Under the pieces are notes generated by a model. It was not told where the DNA came from. It did no database searches and saw only the letters and a list, made by a program, of their open reading frames with translations. The position numbers were made by a program, and so were the translations under genes. Positions 56,936 through 64,000 of a DNA stretch of 64,000 bases are shown here, one piece after another (position 1 is the first letter of the stretch; each line of letters begins with the position of its first letter). This stretch comes from Nostoc sp. 106C (GTDB lineage: Bacteria > Cyanobacteriota > Cyanobacteriia > Cyanobacteriales > Nostocaceae). The DNA lies in NCBI RefSeq assembly GCF_002154725.1, contig NZ_MTAW01000062.1, positions 1 to 64,000 of the forward strand, in the 5' to 3' direction.

Positions 56936-58570
56936 TTATGGCTTTGTCTGTTGATTTTTAAATTTCATGCTTGCCCATGTCTTTGTTTCAAGATCAGATT
57001 GTGTAACATTGGTTGTGTCCACTGGCGTATCTGGTGCGGTAAAGTCTGCTAAAGTTAGCTGCTTGACCTTTTCAACATCACCTTGTTCAACAGCTGTTTT
57101 CAAATCTCGTTTTAAATGAGCATTTTTCACTGCTTCATCTTTAGAACGGGAACTGGTAGCAAAGCATTTTTCTAAGGTGTCGTAAATTCCCACACGACGG
57201 GACATTTTCCGAAATTGGCGTTCTGTATCCAAAAGTTTCGCCATTAGTTCCAAGTGCATTGCATCATCTGCACAAATTTCTTCTAGTACAGCCCATTCAT
57301 CGCTACCTAATAGACTCAGGTCAGCGCCAGGACGCGGATCTTTAAATTCTTCGCCAGTTACTTCTTGATAAATGCGGGGTAAGCTATCGTCAAATTCATG
57401 TTTTTCTTCTAGCCATATACGGCGAATAGCACTCAGTTCTTCTAAAGTTATTAAAGTAATATCGCGCATATTTTCTGGTGCTGTGTGACGGATTTGTGTT
57501 TGCGCTTCTAATAACCGTCTAAGCCAATGCTCACGCCAAAATTTGGTATAGGGACCAGGTATTGGCACAACGGAAGTTTCTCCGTTTTTAGTATGTTCAA
57601 ATAGTTGGACATCACCCCAAATTCTTCTAAAATCTCTCTTTTCCCAGTCTTCTTTAATGTCTAGTTCATTACGAATATCAAGTAGAGGTTGCATCCATTC
57701 TTTCTCTTCATCATTCTGGATCATCGCCTCCATTGATTTATCCTGACTTACCAGTGTGCAAACCCAACAACCAAAACGGGAATCGCCACAACTAGGAGTA
57801 GAAGTATCAACAACTAGAGGACATTCATTATCTGCTGTTGCACCTCGATAAATATTAAATAAATCCTTGTTGTTACCGCCCCAAGGATTTGTCCATTGCA
57901 TTAAGTAAAGCCATACTTCATCATTACGCCAATCTTCGATAGGAGTATAAACTAGTGAGTTGATTAAACTGGCTCTTGGACTGAGGCGATCGCGCACCCT
58001 TTTTTCTTCGTGTTTCTCCATTGTGGCTGCTCGTTTGGTACTTTCAGCCTTACGCATACCCAATACAAGAATTACTTCACCATTTTCTCGAACCATGTTG
58101 CGGATAAAAGTATTGGCAGGCTGAATTTTTAACCTCTCGGTACACCACCTAAAGCGTATACGGGGTGCAGGGTAACCTTTACCAATTAAGTTCACCCAAA
58201 AGGTATCTTTGACTGCGGGATAAAGCAGATGGGTTTCAAACGGCATTCCTTGTTCTTTTGCAGCAGATTGTAACTGCTGCATAGATTGACGAACCCAGGC
58301 TGCAACAATAGGATTTTCTACTTGAGTATCTGTAGTAATTACATGGATTGTTTTAGTTCTTTTTTCTGGCGGGAGAGGGGCGATCGCATTCCAAACAAGC
58401 TGTAAAACTGCGCTAGAATCTTTTCCCCAAGATACGCCTATAATCCAAGGTATTGCATCTAAACAATACAATTCTTGAATTTCAGTAGTTAGAGCTTGGA
58501 TCTCTTCCACTAACTCTGCTACAGTACGTGTCTGCTGACCTTTATTTTCTGATTGTTGTGCTTCAGTCAT
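56936..58570 (-). CDS. dndC: DNA sulfur modification protein DndC (PAPS-reductase family)
   Basis: A 544-residue DndC. The PP-loop IGVSWGKDSSAVLQ (about 44-57) binds ATP for substrate adenylation. Cysteines expected to bind an iron-sulfur cluster are seen in WCTERLKIQ (about 143) and PSCGDSRFGCWVCTLVSQDK (about 259-278). DndC receives sulfur from a cysteine desulfurase (DndA or an IscS) and transfers it to DNA with DndD and DndE. No dndA is in the window, so a housekeeping desulfurase may serve. The gene is divergent from dndB. Confidence 0.93.
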   Translation of the reverse strand: MTEAQQSENKGQQTRTVAELVEEIQALTTEIQELYCLDAIPWIIGVSWGKDSSAVLQLVWNAIAPLPPEKRTKTIHVITTDTQVENPIVAAWVRQSMQQLQSAAKEQGMPFETHLLYPAVKDTFWVNLIGKGYPAPRIRFRWCTERLKIQPANTFIRNMVRENGEVILVLGMRKAESTKRAATMEKHEEKRVRDRLSPRASLINSLVYTPIEDWRNDEVWLYLMQWTNPWGGNNKDLFNIYRGATADNECPLVVDTSTPSCGDSRFGCWVCTLVSQDKSMEAMIQNDEEKEWMQPLLDIRNELDIKEDWEKRDFRRIWGDVQLFEHTKNGETSVVPIPGPYTKFWREHWLRRLLEAQTQIRHTAPENMRDITLITLEELSAIRRIWLEEKHEFDDSLPRIYQEVTGEEFKDPRPGADLSLLGSDEWAVLEEICADDAMHLELMAKLLDTERQFRKMSRRVGIYDTLEKCFATSSRSKDEAVKNAHLKRDLKTAVEQGDVEKVKQLTLADFTAPDTPVDTTNVTQSDLETKTWASMKFKNQQTKP

Positions 58571-58646
58571 TGCTCCCTACCTTTGGATATCTGGGCTTTA
58601 CCTCATTTTTTCTATCTACGCAAATTGAATGAACGGGTTGCCAAAA

Positions 58647-58724
58647 AGTTTTTAAAAACTGCTCAACTAGTATCTAACTTTTTGGACAATATAGCTACAC
58701 TACATAAATAAGTTTTTAAAAATT
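58647..58724. promoter_or_regulatory. Divergent dndC-dndB promoter with two palindromes
   Basis: AGTTTTTAAAAACT (58647-58660, perfect 14-base palindrome) and AGTTTTTAAAAATT (58711-58724, one mismatch), 64 bases centre to centre. The second touches the dndB translation start (ATG 58728). TTGGAC (58682-58687) and TAAATA (58705-58710) with 17-base spacing could be the dndB promoter. DndB regulates its own locus in other species, so these are possible binding sites. Confidence 0.5.
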
Positions 58725-58727
58725 AAC

Positions 58728-60326
58728 ATGAGAGACACTGCATCTGATCCTACTGCCAATATTGTTAGAGAGTACCTAGACAGAGAAAACAAGGAAAAAG
58801 AAGTACTAGCATTACTTATAGAGAAATTTTTAGAGAAAAAAGACCAGATTCTCGTTCAAAAAACTGAAATGGGGGGTACAGAGGCTTATGTCGGGTCTGT
58901 AACTCTAGAATGGTTTGCGGGTCGGGTTCACTTCGCCTCTGGTTTACCCTTACTGCAAAAAAAATATAATCCCGAGACAGATAACATCGAAATTGACGCA
59001 GATAGCATTGACGAAATTCAACAGCGTCCCCTTGACTGGTCACGCCAAGCACCACTAGTTCAGTATTTAGCAGCAAGAAAAAACCATAAGTTTCCCCCAG
59101 TGTTAGTGGTAATTAATCAACCTTGGGTGGATAAACATAAAGCTGCTGAATGGGATAGCGAAGGACGTGCCAGAAACTCTACTACTAATTTTACACCTCT
59201 AGATAAAGATGGTAAGGTCGGCTTACTGAATGTTTCTGAGGAAACCGTAAGCATTTATGCACTTGATGGTCAACATCGGCTGATGGGAGTGCAGGGTTTA
59301 ATAGAGTTAATTAAAACTGGCAAACTCCAGCGATATAAAAAAGATAAAACGGCTGATGATAGTTTTATCACGGTGTCAGATTTAATCGAACAATATCAAG
59401 TAGATCCTAATTATTTACAAAGTCTACCTAAGGAAAAAATTGGTATTGAATTTATTTGTGCGGTGAATGCTGGGGAAACTCGCACTGAAGCCAGGCGGAG
59501 AGTTAGGTCTGTTTTTGTTCATGTTAATCTGATGGCTGCACCCTTAACTAAAGGACAGTTAGCACAACTAAATGAAGATGATGGTTTTGCAATTGTGGCG
59601 CGAAAAATTGCAGTTACTCACTCACTTTTGGAACAAAAACAAAATCGTAACCCCCGCGTTAATTGGAATAGTGCAACAGTAGCAGCAAATTCTACGGTTT
59701 TGACAACTTTGCAAGCGTTACAAGATATGTCAGAGAGATATTTAGGTTATAAGTTTCCCCACTGGAAACCTTTTGAGAGAGGTCTAATTCCCATGCGTCC
59801 AGAAGATGAGGAAATTGAACAGGGAATTGCAGAATTCAGCAAACTTTTTGATAATTTGGCAAGCTTACCTAGTTATAAGATTTTGGAACACGAGGATACA
59901 CCAATTTTAAGAAGGTTTAGCTTTGAAAAAGGCGGCGGTGAGGGAAATATGCTTTTCCGTCCTGTAGCGCAAGTGGCTTTGGCGCAAGCTTTGGGATTTT
60001 TGGTTTTTAAAAAAGGTTTGTCTCTAACCAGCATTTTTAAGAAATTACGAAAGTTTGACCAGCAAGGCGGTTTTACTGGTATGGAATATCCGCAGTCTCT
60101 TTGGTATGGCATTTTGTATGATCCTAATAAAAAGCGAGTACAGGTTTCAGGAAAGGAATTGGCAACCAAGTTATTAATTTATATTCTCGGTGGAATTCAG
60201 GATTCAATGGAACGTGCTGAACTTCGTAAGGCTTTGGCTAATGCTAGAACTGTAGAAAATAAAACTATAGGGTTTGATGGTGAGTTTGTTGAACCTAAAG
60301 AAGTTGGATTGCCAAATTTACTGTAA
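58728..60326 (+). CDS. dndB: DndB-like DGQHR-domain protein
   Basis: A 532-residue DGQHR-domain protein. The hallmark IYALDGQHRLMGVQG has DGQHR at 180-184, and VFVHVNLMAAPLTKGQLAQL follows as in DndB. DndB is the regulatory component of Dnd systems, affecting modification frequency and transcription. At 532 residues it is markedly longer than classical DndB (about 350-370), with an extended C-terminal half. It is divergent from dndC and convergent with the DUF262 gene. Alternative: a DGQHR paralogue rather than the true DndB. Confidence 0.85.
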   Translation: MRDTASDPTANIVREYLDRENKEKEVLALLIEKFLEKKDQILVQKTEMGGTEAYVGSVTLEWFAGRVHFASGLPLLQKKYNPETDNIEIDADSIDEIQQRPLDWSRQAPLVQYLAARKNHKFPPVLVVINQPWVDKHKAAEWDSEGRARNSTTNFTPLDKDGKVGLLNVSEETVSIYALDGQHRLMGVQGLIELIKTGKLQRYKKDKTADDSFITVSDLIEQYQVDPNYLQSLPKEKIGIEFICAVNAGETRTEARRRVRSVFVHVNLMAAPLTKGQLAQLNEDDGFAIVARKIAVTHSLLEQKQNRNPRVNWNSATVAANSTVLTTLQALQDMSERYLGYKFPHWKPFERGLIPMRPEDEEIEQGIAEFSKLFDNLASLPSYKILEHEDTPILRRFSFEKGGGEGNMLFRPVAQVALAQALGFLVFKKGLSLTSIFKKLRKFDQQGGFTGMEYPQSLWYGILYDPNKKRVQVSGKELATKLLIYILGGIQDSMERAELRKALANARTVENKTIGFDGEFVEPKEVGLPNLL

Positions 60327-60397
60327 TTTGATTCTTGATTAAATACATGAAATATTATCTAAGATTTTTTATCTATCCTTGATAATATTTCTGTAAT

Positions 60398-62791
60398 TTA
60401 ACTTTCAGGATTTTCATTCATAACTTCTTGCCTAAGCTTTTCAAAACGTTTTTCTAGTAAAGCTTTAAGCACTGCCTTTGCAATTTTTTGCTGTTTTTCT
60501 TCTGAAGCTAGCAATATATCTCTGTATTCGTACTCAATTGCCTCAACAGAAAGTAAATGATGATGCAAGAAATCTAGACTTTCTTGATTACCTTCAAGTG
60601 CTGATTGAAGTTCTAATTTTACAAAAGATGGGTGATCTGACCAATAGCGATTTGCTTTAGCAGAAATCCAAGAATAATTTAAAGGAGAGTTTATAGGATG
60701 ATCATCATTTCTCTCTATTTTTTCTCCTGTAAATTTATACCACGAATTTACAGCATAAAGATGATCGGCTTGAAGATCATTACGACCAGCGTGAAGTGGA
60801 GTGCCACGCCTAAGTTCATGGTCATTCTCACTCTTATCTCTAAATTTAAAATCCGATAAACCATTCCTGAGAGTAAATGCAAGAATTGCTAAACCCATTG
60901 TTCTATTAGCAGATGTCATAAGTATATCTTTGGTAGAGTAACCATCTGCATCACATATCATTTCAAAACGATTTCCTAATTTTCCATTAGACCCTACTAT
61001 AGGAATCTCAGTAAAACGGCTTCTTTCATCACATCCTTCATAACTTAGATCGGAAACTTCGTCCCATTTGATTGTTGGTTTAGATAAATATGCTAACAAT
61101 CTTGGAATATCTGCCAAAACTCGCTTGTCTATGGAAGAGTGAGCTTTTTGATAAGCACCGCCAAAAATAGAACCCCAATACCACCACTGGATTTTTTTCA
61201 TTAAAGTACCAGATGGATCTTGATACAACTTATTCCATACAGAGTCAGTTAGTACTGTTGCTAACACCAGATCCATCTGGCGATATGGAAAATATGATAA
61301 TTTGGGAAACCCAAGCCTTGCTTTTATGAATAAGTAAGCACGTAGCAGTTGTTTAGCTGCTTGTTCTTGAATTTTTTGAACTGTCTGACGAGATAAGTTA
61401 AGGATAAGTTTATCTGAATATCCCCAATCTTCAAGTTGCAAAATCGAACGGGCTGCTTCTTGAGCATTGGAAAAACTAGAAAGCGGATTAGTTCTAGTTG
61501 ACCAATCATCACCTAAAGCTTCTGATAACTTTGCATGTAATACAATTGTTTGTGCAAAAGATCGAGCAATAGATTCTGGAAACTTGAAACCTCTAACTAC
61601 TTGTTCAGCCTCTTCATTTTTTTCACCGAGAAAATCACCTATATTCCAAAAACTATCTATACCATCTACTCTTGCAGGTTCTGGTAAAAGTTTTATATAC
61701 TTTTTAAAATCTTTCAGACTTTGAGAACAAGCTGACTTCATTATATCTCTAAGGCTAGACTCTGTTGTTGTAGTCTTAGCCACTAATAAATCAAAAGTTT
61801 CTAATTCAACACCACCCATATTAATTACTGAAAAAATACCTGAGAGCCGATTAAATTCTTTTGATGGTACTTCCAGTACTGGGAATTGGAAATTTATAAG
61901 ATTATCTAGCATTCTCTCAATTGTTGCTTTCCAACTTGAAAAACTTCGTCTCAGCTTTTTCCATTCTTCGTCATACTTTTTTTGGTCAATTACATTAGTT
62001 TGTAAACTCTCTTTTAGCTTTTTGCCTTCCTGAGTTTTGCCAATAATAATGTCTTGTCTTTCATCGAACAAATCTATTAGAAAATTAGCAGGATCAAACT
62101 GAAGAGACTTATCATCATCATTTTCAATATATAATTTGTCTAAAGGAAGATAAATTCCTTCCTCTATGCCAGCTTGTTTTTGTAATTCTTTAACAGTACA
62201 AAAATCAGCTAAATCTGATTCACTTTTTTCATAATAGAAAGGACTAATTTTATCAGTTTTTTTGTACTTTATATAGACAAATGCTTCGCAAACCTCTTCG
62301 TGCTGCATTTCACGAATATTTGGCCATTTTAAATCAACTAATCCAAGTTTATTAAGATTCAAAAACCATCTTAGTCTATAATTTCTATTAAGTTCACTGC
62401 CATCAGCGAAGTGATATGTTGTACCAAAAATAAGGTCAAGAGCAGTTAACCTCTGTTGTCCATCTAAAAGATAATCACAAGAATAAGGTTCACCTTTTTG
62501 TAAGTATTGTGTTGCTTTTAACCCCTCAACTTCTTTCAAATTTAGATTTGCTTTTTTTAAAAAAATGTCACGTAAAGCCTTCTCAGGTATAGATAAAGGC
62601 TTATTAACAGACATAGTTCTACTGTCAGCTTCTGTACCAATTAGAGCTTGACCAACAGGATACTCTAATACTATGGAAGCTAGAAGAGACTGCCAACGTT
62701 CTGGATTCCAGACAAATGGACGTTGAAAGTTAGGTAATAGTAGCTCTCCTTTACGCAATGAATACAGTAGTTGTCCAAGAGTTTTTGACAT
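60398..62791 (-). CDS. DUF262-DUF1524 protein, candidate phosphorothioate-dependent restriction enzyme
   Basis: A 797-residue protein. The N-terminal DUF262 domain has LLPNFQRPFVWNPERWQSL (about 18-36) and CDYLLDGQQRLTALDL with DGQQR at about 109-113. The C-terminal DUF1524 HNH-type nuclease has LQADHLYAVNSW (about 673-684) and PLNYSWISAKANRYWSD (about 700-716), so His and Asn positions are kept. This is the layout of GmrSD type IV enzymes and of SspE, which senses DNA phosphorothioates. Beside dndB it is a natural candidate restriction effector; that assignment is inference. Confidence 0.85.
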   Translation of the reverse strand: MSKTLGQLLYSLRKGELLLPNFQRPFVWNPERWQSLLASIVLEYPVGQALIGTEADSRTMSVNKPLSIPEKALRDIFLKKANLNLKEVEGLKATQYLQKGEPYSCDYLLDGQQRLTALDLIFGTTYHFADGSELNRNYRLRWFLNLNKLGLVDLKWPNIREMQHEEVCEAFVYIKYKKTDKISPFYYEKSESDLADFCTVKELQKQAGIEEGIYLPLDKLYIENDDDKSLQFDPANFLIDLFDERQDIIIGKTQEGKKLKESLQTNVIDQKKYDEEWKKLRRSFSSWKATIERMLDNLINFQFPVLEVPSKEFNRLSGIFSVINMGGVELETFDLLVAKTTTTESSLRDIMKSACSQSLKDFKKYIKLLPEPARVDGIDSFWNIGDFLGEKNEEAEQVVRGFKFPESIARSFAQTIVLHAKLSEALGDDWSTRTNPLSSFSNAQEAARSILQLEDWGYSDKLILNLSRQTVQKIQEQAAKQLLRAYLFIKARLGFPKLSYFPYRQMDLVLATVLTDSVWNKLYQDPSGTLMKKIQWWYWGSIFGGAYQKAHSSIDKRVLADIPRLLAYLSKPTIKWDEVSDLSYEGCDERSRFTEIPIVGSNGKLGNRFEMICDADGYSTKDILMTSANRTMGLAILAFTLRNGLSDFKFRDKSENDHELRRGTPLHAGRNDLQADHLYAVNSWYKFTGEKIERNDDHPINSPLNYSWISAKANRYWSDHPSFVKLELQSALEGNQESLDFLHHHLLSVEAIEYEYRDILLASEEKQQKIAKAVLKALLEKRFEKLRQEVMNENPES

Positions 62792-62863
62792 TATTAAATC
62801 CTTAAAAATTAAAAATTAAATAGATTAAGTAGTTATTGTATATATTTCATTGAAGAGTATGTT

Positions 62864-63334
62864 TTAAAATAAAAATCTACTTAGATCGAATTCTGCTTGT
62901 TGGTCTTGCTGGAATCTTGCGGAACTTAGAACTAACAGCAGCCTCTCTGAGTAATCTACTGCTCCTCGCATCTCATTTTGTAATATTTCTAGACCACCAT
63001 TAGCATATTCTTCAAATAACCTAAGGCGTTGATTTTCATATTTTTCATTATCTACAGATAAAATATCAAGCTCTTTCTCTTCAACAATTGCTAATAATTT
63101 AATGATTTGGTCATATCCCTTAATCAGAAAATGCTCTTGTCCTATGGGTGATGGTTCTCGTTTAGAAATTTCTCCTAAGGGTACGCGCTTTTTATGCTTT
63201 GCACCCAAAGCAGCAGCAAAGACAATCACATCAGCAAAGGTTTGAAAAGGCCCTGTACCACCATCTGAAGAGGTTAATGCTTTCACTAAATCTGCTTTGT
63301 CTTTAGCTACCCTGATTCTGCCCGTTTCTGCCAT
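62864..63334 (-). CDS. Dnd-system-associated protein 4-like
   Basis: A 156-residue protein. The start RIRVAKDKADLVKALTSSDG and FQTFADVIVFAAALGAKHKK, then RVPLGEISKREPSPIGQEHF, match my memory of the Dnd-system-associated protein 4 family, which is known only by its linkage to dnd genes. The N-terminal part may be DndE-like in fold, with a basic patch. No catalytic motif. It lies between the SMC-like ATPase and the DUF262 gene in the same direction, likely one transcript with both. Confidence 0.8.
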   Translation of the reverse strand: MAETGRIRVAKDKADLVKALTSSDGGTGPFQTFADVIVFAAALGAKHKKRVPLGEISKREPSPIGQEHFLIKGYDQIIKLLAIVEEKELDILSVDNEKYENQRLRLFEEYANGGLEILQNEMRGAVDYSERLLLVLSSARFQQDQQAEFDLSRFLF

Positions 63335-63505
63335 GACTTAAATAACAAATTTGTGGATATTGTAACCGAAAGCTAGAGCGATCGCCCCATAGTCACATCA
63401 TTTTATACTCAGTAAAAGAGCGATCGCACTACTTCATCCCAACATCCAAGCGATCGCCTTATCTTCTCTCTGCGCCTCTGCGTCTCTGTAGTTCGTTTTT
63501 CCTAA

Positions 63506-64000
63506 TCACCAATCTCGTTTCACCTCAACAACCTCTGTATACTCAAACTCATTGGGACTTTGCCGCACTAGAGGATATCTTTCCCCACCCAATTCAATAT
63601 AATCTTGTTCGCAATCTGGCTTTGAAGAAAAGTAAGTTAACACATATTCTCTCCCGATTCTGTCTGCCATTTCTTCTTCAACTTCACCCCGCCACTGTGT
63701 CTTTGTCACCAACACAATTAACTGATTTGCTAACTTAGGAATTGTCTGCGCAATATGTCGCCGAGAAATTTCATCTAAGCTACCAAAAGGCGAATCCATG
63801 ACAATTGGAAATGTGCTGCTTTCTGGTAACATCAGCATTTTCCGTTTTTCACTCCATTCTCGGACTCTATCAATAATGCTGGCAATAAAAGATAAACTGA
63901 GAATTTGATTTTCCCCAGTGGAAGCTGCAACTGGTGCTTCTACTCCGGCGGTGTTTTCTATTAATGTCAGTTCATATTTATCACTAATTTTGGGAATATA
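63506..64000 (-). CDS. SMC-like ATPase, C-terminal part (runs off window)
   Basis: The frame is open through position 64000 on the minus strand, so this is the C-terminal 164 codons of a larger gene. In order it shows STGENQILSLSFIASIIDR (ABC signature, about 63870-63925), FPIVMDSPFGSLDEISRRHI (Walker B with D-loop, about 63760-63820) and LIVLVTKTQWRGEVEEEM (H-loop region). It resembles DndD/Rad50-like ATPases but is distinct from the dndD at 54123-56108. An internal Met at 63838 is not the true start. Confidence 0.82.
   Translation of the reverse strand, partial: YIPKISDKYELTLIENTAGVEAPVAASTGENQILSLSFIASIIDRVREWSEKRKMLMLPESSTFPIVMDSPFGSLDEISRRHIAQTIPKLANQLIVLVTKTQWRGEVEEEMADRIGREYVLTYFSSKPDCEQDYIELGGERYPLVRQSPNEFEYTEVVEVKRDW

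Overview
The window is chromosomal DNA of a filamentous (Nostocales-like) cyanobacterium. The evidence is the density of HIP1 octamers (GCGATCGC), a 6S RNA next to purK, lumenal pentapeptide-repeat proteins, a paired active and inactive M16 peptidase, a CbiG/CobE-type cobalamin protein, heptamer short tandem repeats and many dispersed hairpin or MITE-like repeats. I cannot assign a species.

Layout. Positions 1-9.5 kb carry two secreted PhoD-type phosphatases (each with a possible Pho box), a 51-residue membrane peptide, a CPCC/DUF6714 immunity-like protein, an Alr0857-like protein and a membrane GTPase. Positions 10-24.6 kb are ordinary cyanobacterial housekeeping: pentapeptide protein, purK, 6S RNA, M16 pair, peptidoglycan-binding protein, holin-like membrane protein, CbiG C-terminal protein, O-methyltransferase, CoA-binding protein, GH13 enzyme, Rpn-type nuclease, SnoaL-like protein, dus and a DUF2059 protein. 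At 25.1-28.3 kb lie two tandem, diverged IS110-family elements with conserved upstream non-coding segments that are candidate bridge RNAs. At 28.5-32.7 kb are a MITE copy, a pilin-like protein, a PLP decarboxylase and a gamma-glutamyltransferase. At 32.9-40.6 kb is a visibly GC-richer block (AraC regulator, cupin, zinc alcohol dehydrogenase, SDR, aldo/keto reductase, AhpD-like protein, Na+/H+ antiporter, two SDR remnants) that looks laterally acquired. Positions 40.8-52 kb return to typical cyanobacterial genes: EgtD-like methyltransferase, GH63-like glucosidase, amino-acid-binding protein, HEAT-repeat protein, GNAT enzyme, AmpG-like transporter.

The most interesting region is 52.1-64 kb, a DNA phosphorothioation (Dnd) locus. 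dndC, dndD, dndE and a Dnd-associated methyltransferase are on the minus strand and a long dndB is divergent. Between dndC and dndD sits an inverted XRE regulator paired with an 84-residue protein, with two GTTACC-N4-GGYAAC palindromes in their shared promoter. Downstream of dndB, in opposite orientation, are a 797-residue DUF262-DUF1524 protein (the architecture of GmrSD and SspE restriction enzymes), a Dnd-system-associated protein 4-like gene and the C-terminus of an SMC-like ATPase that runs off the window. Together they suggest phosphorothioate modification by DndBCDE coupled to a restriction module unlike DndFGH. Neither dndA nor DndFGH is visible, and they may lie outside the window.
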